In this document: positions 10,516 to 21,215 of the stretch, one piece after another | Layout: each line of letters begins with the position of its first letter | Position numbering within the stretch: position 1 is the stretch's first letter | Assembly: GCF_905147045.1 (NCBI RefSeq) | Contig: NC_065906.1 | Location: 11,098,001-11,162,000 of the forward strand | DNA from: Nymphalis io | Lineage: Eukaryota > Arthropoda > Insecta > Lepidoptera > Nymphalidae | Length of the DNA stretch: 64,000 nt | Reading direction: 5' to 3' | The notes under the pieces: model-generated | Seen by the model: only the letters and a program-made list of their open reading frames with translations | Database searches by the model: none | What the model was told of the DNA's origin: nothing | Position numbers and translations under genes: made by a program

Positions 10516-12029
10516 ACAAACACTTAACCTATATTAAAATATATTACATAAAAAAATATGGCATATTAAAGAGAACAATTAAAATATATTAAAATATAAT
10601 TCACATTATGTAGAGTATCGTACTAATATTTGAAATTTATATCCAATGAATACTGTAGAGCTATTCTGTACGAATAAACTAATCGCAGAACATGATCGTC
10701 AAATATCAGAAAGTAATATGCGACATTGACTGTTATTGTGCCGTCAGCACATCGCCTTTTTAGTTGTACTTCATACTTGGCATGATGACGAAATCATAAC
10801 AATTTCTTATTAGATTATTATAATGTATTGATTAGTCGTTCAGGGTACTCAAACAATAGTGACGTGTCTTAAATAAAAATATATTATTTCTTCGGTCTTT
10901 GAGTATTGGCTAGCCTCATATCTGATTCCGTCTCTGAATAATATACGCCTCAGTAACGTTTAAAGAATAAACGTACCAAAATAGCGTATAACCACAAGAC
11001 ATCGAGACGCTTTACACTGATTTACGCACAATATTCTAAATAACACGCACAATACGAACTGCGACATCCTTGCGACTGACGAATACAAATAAACCAGTCA
11101 AAAGTTTACAAAAGTACCCTTTTATACCATTATTAACACTACTTGGATTACAGGTCCAATTACTATCACCGTCTTGTAGATATATAAGTGTTTTAAAGAG
11201 TAAACAGATTAATTACGAATGTTTTGTTAACGTATTTAAAAGCGAAATAATAATAGTCACAAATGACCAGAAAATTTCATTAAAAAGTTTTGAAATAAAT
11301 AAACTTTCAAATTAAAAAACCGCTCAAATGACTACTCTCGTCTTTCTAGTGTTAAAGAATAAACGTACCAAAATAACGTATAACCACAAGTCAGCTTATA
11401 ACACGGCATATTCTCGAGTGAGATACGAAGTATGTTCTTAGAATCCATAGAGTAGAAAGTGTGTTTTTGAATTTATACAACTAATAGATGTTCGGCACTG
11501 TTATTACTAATCAGTGTACCTACCTACATAAAAGTATATAGAACAATTATACCATTTCCAAAAAAAACTATTCTAAGGCTTACAATAAGTCAAGTATGAT
11601 ACTTGAGGACAATACGTTTAAACATATGAAGAGGTCCCAGAACTTCTGACCTCAGACGAGACGTCGTAGCATCAAGTGGTATATCAAATGAAATTATTTT
11701 TATTTACAAAAATTCAATACAAAATATAATATTATGAGTCATTAAAACTTTGTAAGATTTCTAATAAAATATATTTATAAGAATTAAATTATTATGATGC
11801 GATATTTAATAATTTTCTATTTCAAATGTAATAATTGAAACATTTAGACATTTATAATATATAGAGATATTCTATCATTAACGACATTTCATTTGTAATT
11901 CGATTCGAGAGTTTTTAAATAGTTATTCATTTAATTAGGTTTGCTAGCGATATTTATACTGGTCATTCTTACATACATACAATTATATTACATCCACAGA
12001 TTATGTAAAATAATTTAAAAGCAAACAGT
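10516..12029. other. 1.5 kb of AT-rich intergenic DNA
   Basis: A ~30-base segment near 10965 (AATAAACGTACCAAAATAGC) recurs near 11350 with one change, and both are followed by GTATAACCACAAG. This indicates a local duplication about 390 bp apart. Otherwise nothing is recognised. Confidence 0.5.
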
Positions 12030-12336
12030 AACAGTACAGTAACAGCCTGTGACTGTCCCACTGCTGGGCTAAGGCCTCCTCTCCCTTTTTGAGGAGAAGG
12101 CTTGGAGCTTATTCAACCACGCTGCTCCAATGCGGATTGGTGGAATACACATGTGACAGAATTTCAGTGAGATTCGACACATTCAGGTTTCCTCACGATG
12201 GTTACCTTCACCGTCAAGCACGAGATGAATTATAATAACAAATTAAGCACATAAAAATTCAGTGGTGCTTGCCCGGTTTTGAACCCACGATCATCGGTTA
12301 AGATTCACGCGTTCTTACCACTGGGCCATCTCGACT
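12030..12336 (-). repeat. SINE-B copy, full length
   Basis: The reverse complement runs from the 3' end (CAGTAACAGCCTGTGACTGT at 12038) through TTGGAGCTTATTCAACCACG, TTTCCTCACGATGG and CGTCAAGCACGAGATG to the tRNA-like head (TACCACTGGGCCATCTCGAC). The tail consists of imperfect CAGTA/AACAG pentamers. Confidence 0.92.
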
Positions 12337-12576
12337 AAAAGCAAACACGACATGCTAATTACTATTACTTGCTACAAAAAGAAAATTTAAGAAACAATTT
12401 AAGTTTGTACATTCACATGTCCTTAAAATTTAAAATCTTCATATTTTCATTAATAAATACATATACTTGTTTGAGGTATTATATAATTGATGATTTACCA
12501 TTTATTATGGCTTGCTACGTACTGGCAAAAAAAATATCTTATTCTAGTTTGATCGTTATATATCTATACTTAACAT

Positions 12577-12735
12577 TATAAATGCAAAACTAACTGTCTG
12601 TAACGCTTTTAAGGCTATACCACTAAATCGATTCTGATAAAGTTTGGTATGAAGTAAGCTTGAACCCAAAGAACGGATAAGCTAATCGTTTTACCTAGTA
12701 CCCGCCCCTTTCCGGAGCCGTGGGCTTAGTGCTAG
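12577..12735 (+). repeat. Family F repeat (Lepidoptera-type ATAAATGC element)
   Basis: AACATTATAAATGCAAAACT, a TGTCTGTAACGC block, ACTAAATCGATTCTGATAAA and GTTTGGTATGAAGTAAGCTT match a widespread lepidopteran repeat recalled with the order ATAAATGCGAAAGT...AACCGATTTTGATGAAATTT. Its transposon class is not settled here. Related pieces lie near 42298 and 58568. Confidence 0.55.
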
Positions 12736-13649
12736 TAATGATATATTTAAGAAAATAATTTATAGTTCATATAAGAAATAATTGTGAATTAGATTTGGTA
12801 GCTACATACCTCCAGCGTTTTCCGGACGTCGAGAACCCATCGAAAGTTTAATTAAAGCGAAACGAATAAGGTGTGATATTTCTCGCGATACCGCTCCCCA
12901 ACACTTCTATTCAGAATATAATATGTTATAACGTTATTTATACGGTAATAACAAAATAACGTTCGTTAAATTTATATTTTAATTATTTTAAATTAATTAA
13001 TTTGTGTTTTATTTGATCGTTTACGAAGTGAGATAATTAGACAGTATATTCATAATTATGCTTCGTTGTTGTTAGAAAGAATGATTGAACATAAATAATA
13101 GGATATTTAATTCGAAACAATTTCTAATATGAAAATTTAATAATATTTGGGATGCTTTTTTGTTCGTGTGTGTGTTTCTTTTATTTTGCCAATGTGTGTG
13201 ATTTTAATGTGCCGTATGTGTAATTGAGTAACAGTAAGTAAGTAAGAGCTGTAGAATTTAATAAAATCTAAATTTTATATTTTTATTTTGTTATTTGGGT
13301 TGTTTAGAGCAATTGTATATTTCCAAATCTATTATTTAAAATTGATTCCAAATTGAGGGATGATAATAAAAAAGTCTTTATTTAAACATACACTCTTGCA
13401 AGTATAAAAATTAAAATAATATTAAAATACTTTCATGACCTGATTATTTAAATGAATTATAAAATAACCTGTTTCGAAGTTGTTTCTCCTATAAACTTAT
13501 TTTATTTGTTAATTTTAAATAGTAAATAAGTTATATATTTAAATTTAAACATGACTAGGATTATCTTAAGGCTTACTTCAAATCAATAATATTTTATTAA
13601 ATACATAGATATATAATTTAAATTAAAAATGGAATTTATTATTTATATT
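12736..13649. other. Intergenic; small unique GC-richer island
   Basis: At about 12810-12905 there is a block with CGTTTTCCGGACGTCGAGAA and TTTCTCGCGATACCGC. It is not one of the repeat families here and could be conserved noncoding DNA. The remainder is very AT-rich. Confidence 0.4.
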
Positions 13650-13873
13650 AAAATGGGCCGCCTGATGATAAGTGGTCACCACCACTCATAGACACTGGCA
13701 CTGTGAGAAATAAAAATCATTCCTTATATCTCCAATGCGTCACCAACGTTGAACTAAGATGTTATGTCCCTTGTACTTGTAGTTACACTGGCTCACTCAC
13801 CCTTCAAACCGGAACACAAAAATATGAAGTATTGCTGTTTAGCGGTAGAATATCTGGTGAGTAGGTGGTACTT
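13650..13873 (-). repeat. SINE-A copy, 3' tail missing
   Basis: The reverse-complement order is clear: GGGCCGCCTGATGATAAGTG, AACTAAGATGTTATGTCCCT, CACTCACCCTTCAAACCGGA and GCGGTAGAATATCTGGTGAG. Confidence 0.9.
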
Positions 13874-13879
13874 AACCGA

Positions 13880-14132
13880 TGATATGGTGCTTGCTTGGGT
13901 TTAAACCCTTAATTTGTGTTTATTATTATTCATCTCGTGCTTGACGGTGAAGGAAAACATCGTGAGAAAAACTGCATGTGTCTAATTTCACTGCAATTCT
14001 TTCACATGTGTATTCCACCAACCTGCATTAGGTCAGCGTGGTGGAATAAGCTCTAAAAAGTTCTAAAAAAAAAGGAGAGCAGGCCTTAATCCAGTCGTGG
14101 AACATTCACAGGCTGTTACTTATAATACTTAT
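13880..14132 (+). repeat. SINE-B copy, 5'-truncated head
   Basis: It starts inside the tRNA-like head (GGTGCTTGCTTGGGTTTAAA). It continues through CTCGTGCTTGACGGTGAAGG, AACATCGTGAGAAAAACTGC and GCGTGGTGGAATAAGCTC to the GGCTGTTACTT end. It directly abuts an opposite-orientation SINE-A. Confidence 0.88.
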
Positions 14133-15051
14133 GATACATTAACAATATTTTGACACATTAATATGAATAAAGTTACAATATAACATATTGCTATACCGTA
14201 TATAATATATTCAAATTTTAACAGACTTCGCACTAAATGTACTCGGATCAAAGATTTTCTCTACGACAAAGTTATTATAATTAAATACGTCTCATAAAAT
14301 ATATAACACACATTAGCTACACAGTAGGTATAGCTAATGTTAATTTCATCTTGTTAATAAAATAGCAAAATAATATAATACATATATAATAACCGACTCC
14401 ATTTTTACTTTTAATAAATTATATGTTTTGTAAACGGTCTGAAGTCGGTGCTAGGTTAAAAGTATGAACGAAGTTTCACATAGCAATATAAACTACTTCA
14501 TTTATTAATAATGGAATCTATTAGTACTTACAAATTATATTATTAACTTATAACGACAATAATGAACGATCCTATATAAATGTACACAAATAATATATAT
14601 TATTAATAATAATTAATAGAAAAACAGTATACTGTACGCTAAAGATAATCGTATGCGACCACCAGGGAACATACCTCAATGGAATAGTGTTTTAAATGTT
14701 TTTTTTGTAAACAAATAAGTCTATTAAATATAACTACCCGATGATATCTTCAATGGTAACATTTTTTCTGATTTTTAAACATTATATTTACGAATTATCA
14801 AATGCGTTAAGTGTCTATAACTATGCACATCCCCTAAGGGCTCCATTCCCTTCGGCTTAATGAGCTTCCTCATGTTGACTTGCAATTAAACTCGTCAAAG
14901 GAATTCGTACGTCGAGCAGCATTCCCTGTCTCCCTCAGAGTTGCAAGCCGACAGTCATTTTAAAAACGTTTTCAGTAAATATCACAATATATTAAAATAG
15001 TGTATAAAGTGGTTACAATATCAAATGATTTTTTTTTGTTCAAAATAGACA
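14133..15051. other. Intergenic; one unassigned GC-balanced block
   Basis: AT-rich except about 14825-14955, which contains GGGCTCCATTCCCTTCGGCT and CGTCGAGCAGCATTCCC. A weakly similar word (GAGCTCCATTAATCCTTCGG) occurs near 21811, so this may be an old unclassified repeat. Confidence 0.4.
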
Positions 15052-15212
15052 AACTTGCATATGGGCCAACTAATGCTGATGGTCATCACTGCCATAGACA
15101 TTGGCTCTGTAAGAAATACTAACCATCCCTACATCGCCTTGCAAGCAAAGACGTTATATCCCTTGTACCTGTTTTTAAATTGACTCACTCACACTGTACA
15201 CCGGATAGGATA
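15052..15212 (-). repeat. SINE-A fragment
   Basis: Contains GCATATGGGCCAACTAATGC, ATAGACATTGGCTCTGTAAG, ACCATCCCTACATCGCC and ATCCCTTGTACCTG in reverse-complement order. The head half is lost. Confidence 0.82.
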
Positions 15213-15797
15213 GTGAAAATTAGTATTCTTACAGCATTCACAGTATATTCAGAAGAATATTGATTATTTTGTCAGAAACAATGTAAAAAATTATATTAAA
15301 ACGAGAAGTAAATACACAGTTGTAACAAGTTTCCGTCTCCGCAAAGTCAATAATTTAAAACTTCTTTGGCAAAGTATTCGCTCGTATAAAATAATTCCGC
15401 AAATTTCATCTTTGCCAATTAATAAATTTAAGTTTTATGTTGAAATTAATAAAGCGTTCTACTCAATAAAACATTTTATAGATATTGAAAAACGCGTTAA
15501 TCCTGACTTCGTTCGTTGATTTTAATTCATTGTGTTTGATAATTTAATCGTGTTTAATTATTCCGAAACGGTGGAAACTTTAAATTTAATTTAATTATGT
15601 TAAAATTATCACTAAAAGTACTTGTGACAGGCTATTTGGATACGGTATAGATGATAATAATATGATGTGGAATGGTGGATAGTTGTGGGTTCGATGTCTG
15701 ATTTATCAAACTTTCTGTAACGCTCTATACCATCTCATGTATTTTAAACAGAAGTTATCAACTCATTAGTACATTTTTTTACAATGTGGAAAATTTG
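15213..15797. other. Intergenic stretch, nothing recognised
   Basis: AT-rich with no recognisable element. Confidence 0.5.
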
Positions 15798-15973
15798 ACG
15801 GGCCGGTTAGCGTGGTTGGTAGATACTTGCCTTTCACGCCTAAGGTTGTGGGTTCGATTCCCACCTAGGACAGACATTTGTGTGCATGAACATGTTTGTT
15901 TGTCCTGAGTCTGGGTGTAATTATTTATGTAAGTATGTATTTACAAAAAAAATTAGTAAATGTACTACATACA
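15798..15973 (+). repeat. SINE-D, tRNA-derived
   Basis: The A-box region GGTTAGCGTGGTTGGTAGAT and B box GGGTTCGATTCCC form a tRNA-like head. The body then reads GACATTTGTGTGCATGAACA and GTATGTATTTAC. A second copy at 31775-32030 shares the head and the first ~130 bases and keeps a longer 3' end. Confidence 0.82.
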
Positions 15974-16821
15974 TCCGCTCTCGTGTATGCCTTTCTACAG
16001 GACTTGGAATTTTTATTGTAGTTTGCTTTCAGTGAGTTAATGTTAGATGCCCCGTTAACCGCTAGTGGCGGCAGCTTGGCCTGTGGCACTCTGGTAGAAA
16101 TAAGGCTGTGATCCGAAGAGCCAAGAGGAGCCTGAACCACAACCTGATATTCCACCGGGTGAGAAGTCAGCAGAAGGTCCAGTAGAGAAGGTGCTTGCCC
16201 ATCAATGTCTGGGATCCTGGTGGGCTGATCAACCAGTTGGGTCAAGTCATGTGTGAGAGCAAAAGCATGAGCAGTCCTTCCAGCATGGTCAGTTTTGAGG
16301 GATTTCAACCAGGATTCGTGGTGAGCATTAAAATCCCCCAAAAACACCAATTCCGCGTTAGGATACTGCTCTTGCGCAGCATCTGCCACCCGACTAAGAT
16401 GGTCAAATAATCGGCTTATCTCCAAGTCACCATTGTGGCATTTGTAGAGGCTCACGTAGACTCGTCTCTGACGAACCAGGACCACACGTACCACCAACAT
16501 GGAGAAGGAGGGGTCCTCCAAGCAGCACAGTCGGTGACAGCAAAGATCCGTCCTGAAGAACAAGCATACTCCGGCTTTCGCTTTGAAGGATGCTTCAAGC
16601 GTGTAGCCGGGATAATTAAGGTAGCTGGTATCGGCAGGACGGAGTATTTGTGTCTCCGTGAGAAACAACATTGCTGGCCGTGCTGTCTCGAGATTTTGGT
16701 GGACAGCGTTGGGGTTAGCGTAGAGTCCACGGATGTTAGAGAACTCGACCTCAAACAGTGAGGGTATGGTGGAGGTGTGCACCGCTGTACGACCGTTATT
16801 TCTGTTTTGTTGCGCTACCAT
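15925..16821 (-). CDS. LINE apurinic-type endonuclease domain, lacking RT
   Basis: This is the endonuclease part of a non-LTR retrotransposon ORF2, the enzyme that would nick the target DNA. I start it at 16821 (protein begins MVAQQN), just before the conserved domain; the frame stays open upstream to 17013 but that stretch looks like untranslated leader. Visible APE motifs are NIRGL, LFLTETQ (catalytic Glu), LGDFNAHH (Asp/Asn) and LGSSDHSLI (the Ser-Asp-His motif), all intact. The LINE-like sequence stops near 16045 and is followed by unrelated codons, so the reverse transcriptase is absent. The overall pattern is Jockey/CR1-superclade. The truncation makes it non-autonomous. Confidence 0.8.
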   Translation of the reverse strand: MVAQQNRNNGRTAVHTSTIPSLFEVEFSNIRGLYANPNAVHQNLETARPAMLFLTETQILRPADTSYLNYPGYTLEASFKAKAGVCLFFRTDLCCHRLCCLEDPSFSMLVVRVVLVRQRRVYVSLYKCHNGDLEISRLFDHLSRVADAAQEQYPNAELVFLGDFNAHHESWLKSLKTDHAGRTAHAFALTHDLTQLVDQPTRIPDIDGQAPSLLDLLLTSHPVEYQVVVQAPLGSSDHSLISTRVPQAKLPPLAVNGASNINSLKANYNKNSKSCRKAYTRADVCSTFTNFFCKYILT

Positions 16822-17446
16822 TTGGGAAAAAAAAATGGAAAAGAGACGTGAAGCGAGCGACGTATTGCCACGATAGGGATGGGCAAAGTGTGGTGGCGTG
16901 TTTCCCCGAGTGGTTGCCAAAAGGAAAAATACACTGACCCGCCGGACGGAAGGGCCCCCGAACCCCCCCGGAAGTGGCCGCCGGGACCCCACCTTCCGGT
17001 CACCAACCGGCACGACAGTCCACCCCGAGATTATGCGTGGCCTGGTGGGGCAGCCTCGCGAGCTGGTTAGGCACGCTCGGGCCCCTGTACTATGCCACGG
17101 GCGGCCAGCAGAACAGCCGTTTCTTCGTGTCTCCCTGTCCGGCAGGTCAATACAGTTTCCCCCGACATTGGTTCAACAGCCGTCTCCATTGGACCAACAC
17201 CCATCGCGACAATACTCGCTCGATCATCTGGCTGTACGCTGGCTGACCTCGAAACGCGGCTGCAAGTCACTTCACGAGTTTTTCACCATGCGTACGGTGG
17301 TAACAAGCTAGGCGGATGTTTAACATCCTACCACCAGATGAGCAGATGGTCGCTCAGATATCCTTTAGTCGCCTCTTACGACACCCATGGGAACGAGAGC
17401 GGCAGTGAAATGTATTCTTTCTCCGTCACTACACGGATTTCCCTTG
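16040..17446 (-). mobile_element. 3'-truncated non-LTR retrotransposon
   Basis: On the - strand the element has a GC-rich 5' leader (about 17446-16822) followed by the endonuclease ORF. The leader contains CCATGGGTGTCGTAAGAGGC (about 17374-17393), a motif I recall from leader regions of lepidopteran LINEs. The 5' end is flanked by a SINE-A scrap and the broken 3' side by SINE-D. Its GC content is far above the surroundings. Confidence 0.75.
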
Positions 17447-17513
17447 TACCTGTAATTACACTGGTTCACTCACCCTTCAAACCGGAATACAACAATACCA
17501 AGTACTGCTGTAA
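17447..17513 (-). repeat. SINE-A fragment (middle part)
   Basis: TTCCCTTGTACCTGTAATTA, ACTCACCCTTCAAACCGGAA and AACAATACCAAGTACTGCTG are collinear with family A. Confidence 0.88.
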
Positions 17514-18449
17514 GTGACATAACTTACGTCATAGATTAATTGTTAGACATATTTTCTCTACAAACAATGAGGTTTAATATACTATCTTGTATGTAGATAT
17601 GTAGATTTTAAAATTTTAAATGAAGAACCAAATGTACAATTGCATGCAAAAGTGTTATTAAAAACTGTTCGAGCTAAATGAAAGATCCCGCTCATATTTC
17701 CGCGTCATTGGCCCTCAACCGAATATAAATTTGAATAACCGTAGAACAGGATTTGTTCTTAATTTGAAATTCAAATTGCAACGGGGAAATGTAGCGCTTT
17801 CGGGGGAGCGGGAAAATACTCGTATAAATATAATTAAAATAAAAAATACAGCGTTACGATTTCGGTTGCTATGCGAAATGTTTGGTATGCGAAAGTAGAA
17901 ATAAAACTTCAAACAAGTATTATACTTATATTTATTGCCATGTACGTCATAAAAATATTATCCATCCAAAATAAAATTACACTTGTAACACTGAATAATT
18001 AATCATAAAACCATTTAATTCAATTACATTATAAAACACAAGGTGTGATAAACGTAGCAAAGTTAATAATCGTAATACTTCGTAACTTTCATATCGAAAA
18101 TTTTATATCCAAAATTAACGATACAAAGCGACGAAATATCCAATAGCACTGTAAAAAACCTCTTTTACTTAAAAAATTGAATTAATCTGCGAGCGAAGGC
18201 AAGGCCCATTTGTCGCGAAATACGTTTATCGACGCAAAACTTCTGCTTCGTTTATTTTTATCGATAGTGGGACGTTATCATTTACGCTCCGCCATCTTTG
18301 TTTCGTATTTATGCAAATGGCGCTATCGAGCGATTTAGCGATTTTATGGCGCGTCACTACTCGCTGCGGGACATCTGTGATACGGAATAGTGATTTTACG
18401 TTGACTACTTTTTTACATCGATATATTATTATATTTATACAAATACTAC
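17514..18449. promoter_or_regulatory. Repeat-poor, CpG-richer noncoding segment
   Basis: No family repeat is found over ~930 bp, unusual for this window. Two blocks (about 17660-17900 and 18180-18395) are GC- and CpG-richer than their surroundings. They have short words typical of insect enhancers: an octamer-like ATGCAAAT at 18311-18318, TTTATGGC near 18343 and TATCGATAG-type sequence. No open frame fits a gene. A cis-regulatory role is inference only. Confidence 0.35.
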
Positions 18450-18540
18450 AAGCATTGAAGATTGTCTAGTGGATAGAAAACATAGATCTTAATCCAAAGG
18501 TCGTGGATTCAAATCTGGGCAGGCACCTCTCATTTTAGTT
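18450..18540 (+). repeat. tRNA-like SINE head fragment
   Basis: ATTGTCTAGTGGATAGAAAA, ATCTTAATCCAAAGGTCGTG and GATTCAAATCTGGGCAGGCA show A- and B-box-like spacing, intermediate between the family B and C heads. The body is missing. Confidence 0.55.
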
Positions 18541-19086
18541 TCTCTTTCTTCCTTTTGTGTTAATACCTGTTCTTTGTTTTAAAGAAGCTAATGCTTTATT
18601 GTCAATAAACTATCAAACAACAGATCTAATATTATATATTCTTAGAGAATTTGCAAGGAAATGAGACATATAATATCTATAAATAGACATCCAACCCTCC
18701 AATTATTTGTCAAAGCTTGAAAAGTGTCGGGTAGAAGAAAGAAGCTACGTTAGAGGGATCACGACATCTCTGACGAGCGGTGGTCTTAGATAGTTGCTTT
18801 TACAATATTCATGTTCCTTTTTATTTTATCATTAATTATATTAGTTTCGTAGTTCGTAATAAGTGCCTAGTTCTAATTAGTTAAGCAGTTGTGTTGGTTA
18901 GATGTGTTTACATTGGTTATAGTAAGTGCAAGATTAGAAATAGCATTCATTTAGGATTTCAATAATGGTGATTTTATAATTTTGAATTATAAGAAGGATA
19001 GTAATTGAGTGTTGTTTATTTTGTTTTTAAATTATCTTACTGCTGGTTTTTATTAATATATCATTGCTTTTATTATATTTATGATG
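18541..19086. other. AT-rich stretch, nothing recognised
   Basis: T-rich sequence with no coding-like frame. It may be old transposon leader, but no motif proves this. Confidence 0.45.
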
Positions 19087-19117
19087 TTAGGCCGCAGACC
19101 AGGAGGTCCTGGGTTCG
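19087..19117 (+). repeat. SINE-C head scrap
   Basis: AGGCCGCAGACCAGGAGGTC followed by CTGGGTTCG matches the family C B-box region. It is fused directly to the LINE fragment downstream. Confidence 0.7.
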
Positions 19118-19129
19118 GCACACTGACCT

Positions 19130-19590
19130 TCAGACTGACTCAGGTGCTTACTGGACATGGGTGCTTCGGTACCTGTACTGTAGTACCTGCATGGAATAGT
19201 CAGGCGGGAGGTAACGCCCTCCTGCCACGAGTGTGGTGCGCCTACGGACACGGCATGCCACACTCTGATGGAGTGTGCCGCTTGGGGGCCTCAGCGCCTT
19301 TCCCTGGCGATTTTTAATCGGCGGAGACCTTTCACTGTCACGCGTGATAAATACCATGTTTTTTAGCGAAAGTGCTGGATGGAGATGGTCTCCTTCTGCG
19401 AAAATGTCATGTCGCAAAAGGAGGCCGCGGAGCGGGAGCTCGAGGAGAGTGCCTCCGCTGACCTGCTTCGCCGAAGAAGACCGGGGAGAAGACGTCGGTG
19501 CTATGCGCATCTTCTTCTCCCGCCGTGAGTGTCACTGGGGCTAGGGGGTCTCTGTACTCCGAGAACCCCCTAGGATTTGGAGGCCCTATT
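19130..19590 (+). pseudogene. R1-like LINE ORF2 C-terminus and 3' UTR
   Basis: Reading across at least two frame changes gives the typical end of an R1-superclade ORF2: LTQVLTGHGCFG, then a CCHC zinc-knuckle-like CHECGAPTDTACHTLMEC (from 19223), AAWGPQRL, IGGDLSLSRVI and SFCENVMSQKEAAEREL. A basic stretch, a stop and a GC-rich 3' UTR with CCGAGAACCCCCTAGGATTT follow. No RT remains. The CCHC spacing (C-x2-C-x8-H-x4-C) supports the R1 assignment. It is 5'-truncated and dead. Confidence 0.72.
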
Positions 19591-19693
19591 TGAATTAGGT
19601 ATTTATTGGACGCAAACTTCATAAGTGCTTCTAACCCTCTGTGCATATTATTTTACAAACTGACAGAATATTTTAATAAAACATGTATTTACC

Positions 19694-19950
19694 CACAGGT
19701 GGCTCAGTGGCTAGAACACGTGAATAATAACCGCAAGCTGTGGGTTCAAATCCAAGCAAGCATTAATGACTTTCATGTGTTTATTTTGTATATATTTTTC
19801 ATCTCGTGCTCTGCTTGCATGTATCGGATAGATTTGCCCCATGTGTATCCCTCGAGCTGTATTGGAGTTGCGGGCAAGCTCCAAAACTTCCCAAGAGAAG
19901 TTAATTTGCCCAACAGTGAGACATTTACAGGCTTTCACTTTTATATGTTA
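19694..19950 (+). repeat. SINE-B copy, diverged
   Basis: The head GGTGGCTCAGTGGCTAGAAC and B box GGGTTCAAATCC are present, then TTCATCTCGTGCTC, GTGTATCCCTCG and GCAAGCTCCAAAACTTCC, ending AACAGTGAGACATTTACAGG. Confidence 0.82.
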
Positions 19951-21059
19951 ACGTTATAAGAAATTCACAACAACATTGATTATTGTTGATGTGTCTAGTT
20001 GGTGCTGAATAGAATCTATGTAGTTCAACAACCATGAGTAGAATCACGAATGAATATACAATAAGATAGGGTAACCATTTACAAGTGTTATTTATCTCTA
20101 TAGATAACGTGTTTCGTGTTTTATTATTCATGGGGTCTTAGACTGACATGGCCTTCAAGACATTCTAAATATGTTATTAACCAATTACCATAAATTGACC
20201 TATAATCTTTCTACGTTATGTCACACTTGCCGCTTTGCTGAGTCGCCAGCCTACTCATATTTAATCTAAACATATTTAAACTACCAGTATTTGAGTAAAT
20301 ACTGGTAGTTTAAATATGTTTATTATATTTCGTCTTGAATTGTAGTCATCAATTAATACGAAATTAATAAGCTCAGAACTGTCAGATTGACAATGGCGGC
20401 CATTTTGTTCTAAATTTTAAATAATAAGCAAAAAATAAATAAAAATTAAATATCTGTCTGTTATATCAAAATAATTGTCTCTATTTAAACCATACTGCAA
20501 GATAAAGCAGGATTCCCAAGACCTCATGAGGAACCTAGGCTAATTTAGTACACTATAAAAAACAAGACGAGTCCTGAAAAATATAAATTCATGGTGACAA
20601 TACAGGAAAAGGAAATACTAAAAAGCCTTCACTAACACGCGACTTTTAATTCGAATTTCTCTTTGTTTAAAACAAAACATTATTTCGTTGTGCGCTCCGC
20701 TGCTACGACTGAAGCAGACATCTGCACACTGTATGCAGGAATATCTTAATGTAAGGAAGTCACTGAATGTTAAGTCAGCTATCCACTGGATTCGCGTTAC
20801 AAAGCTTAACATCCATACAAACAAAAGACAATGTTTTAATTGACAATGTCAAAGCATAGCTTAAACTTTCCTTATAAGATAAATATAAATGAAAATAATA
20901 ATTCATAAGAAACTTTATTCAGTAATTTAGATGATTTTGTTTTTTTAATGACGGCTACTACATATGTCTTGAATTTCATACAATTAACACGTATAAAGTG
21001 TCAATTTAATGTTTCAAGAGTTAGTGCTGAAGTTTTTGACGATTAAATTCAAATTCCGA
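19951..21059. other. Intergenic; contains a 25-bp perfect hairpin
   Basis: No gene or known repeat apart from the inverted repeat at 20268-20321. Confidence 0.5.
20268..20321. repeat. Perfect 25-bp inverted repeat, 4-base loop
   Basis: The arm at 20268-20292 (starts AAACATATTTAAACTACCAG) is exactly complementary to 20297-20321. The loop is GAGT. Confidence 0.95.
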
Positions 21060-21215
21060 ACCAGGTCATATAGTAGCATAAGTAAAGGGGAAAATCTGAA
21101 AACCGTAAATTTGTAGTTATATCACAAAAAAAATGGCGATGACTTTGTCATTGTTTGGTGGTACGGAACCCCCAGTGTGCGACTCCGACTCGAACTTGCC
21201 CAGTTTTTTTTTTTT
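21060..21215 (+). repeat. Lepidoptera-type repeat ending in a T run
   Basis: GGTGGTACGGAACCCCCAGT, GCGACTCCGACTCGAACTTG and CCCAGTTTTTTTTTTTT match a recalled lepidopteran element tail with GGTACGGAACCC...GAGTCCGACTCGCACTTGGC. The transposon class is uncertain. Confidence 0.55.

Noticed and set aside
16435..17517. Several + strand frames over 100 codons near 17 kb
   Set aside because: They are antisense shadows of the GC-rich LINE leader and endonuclease.
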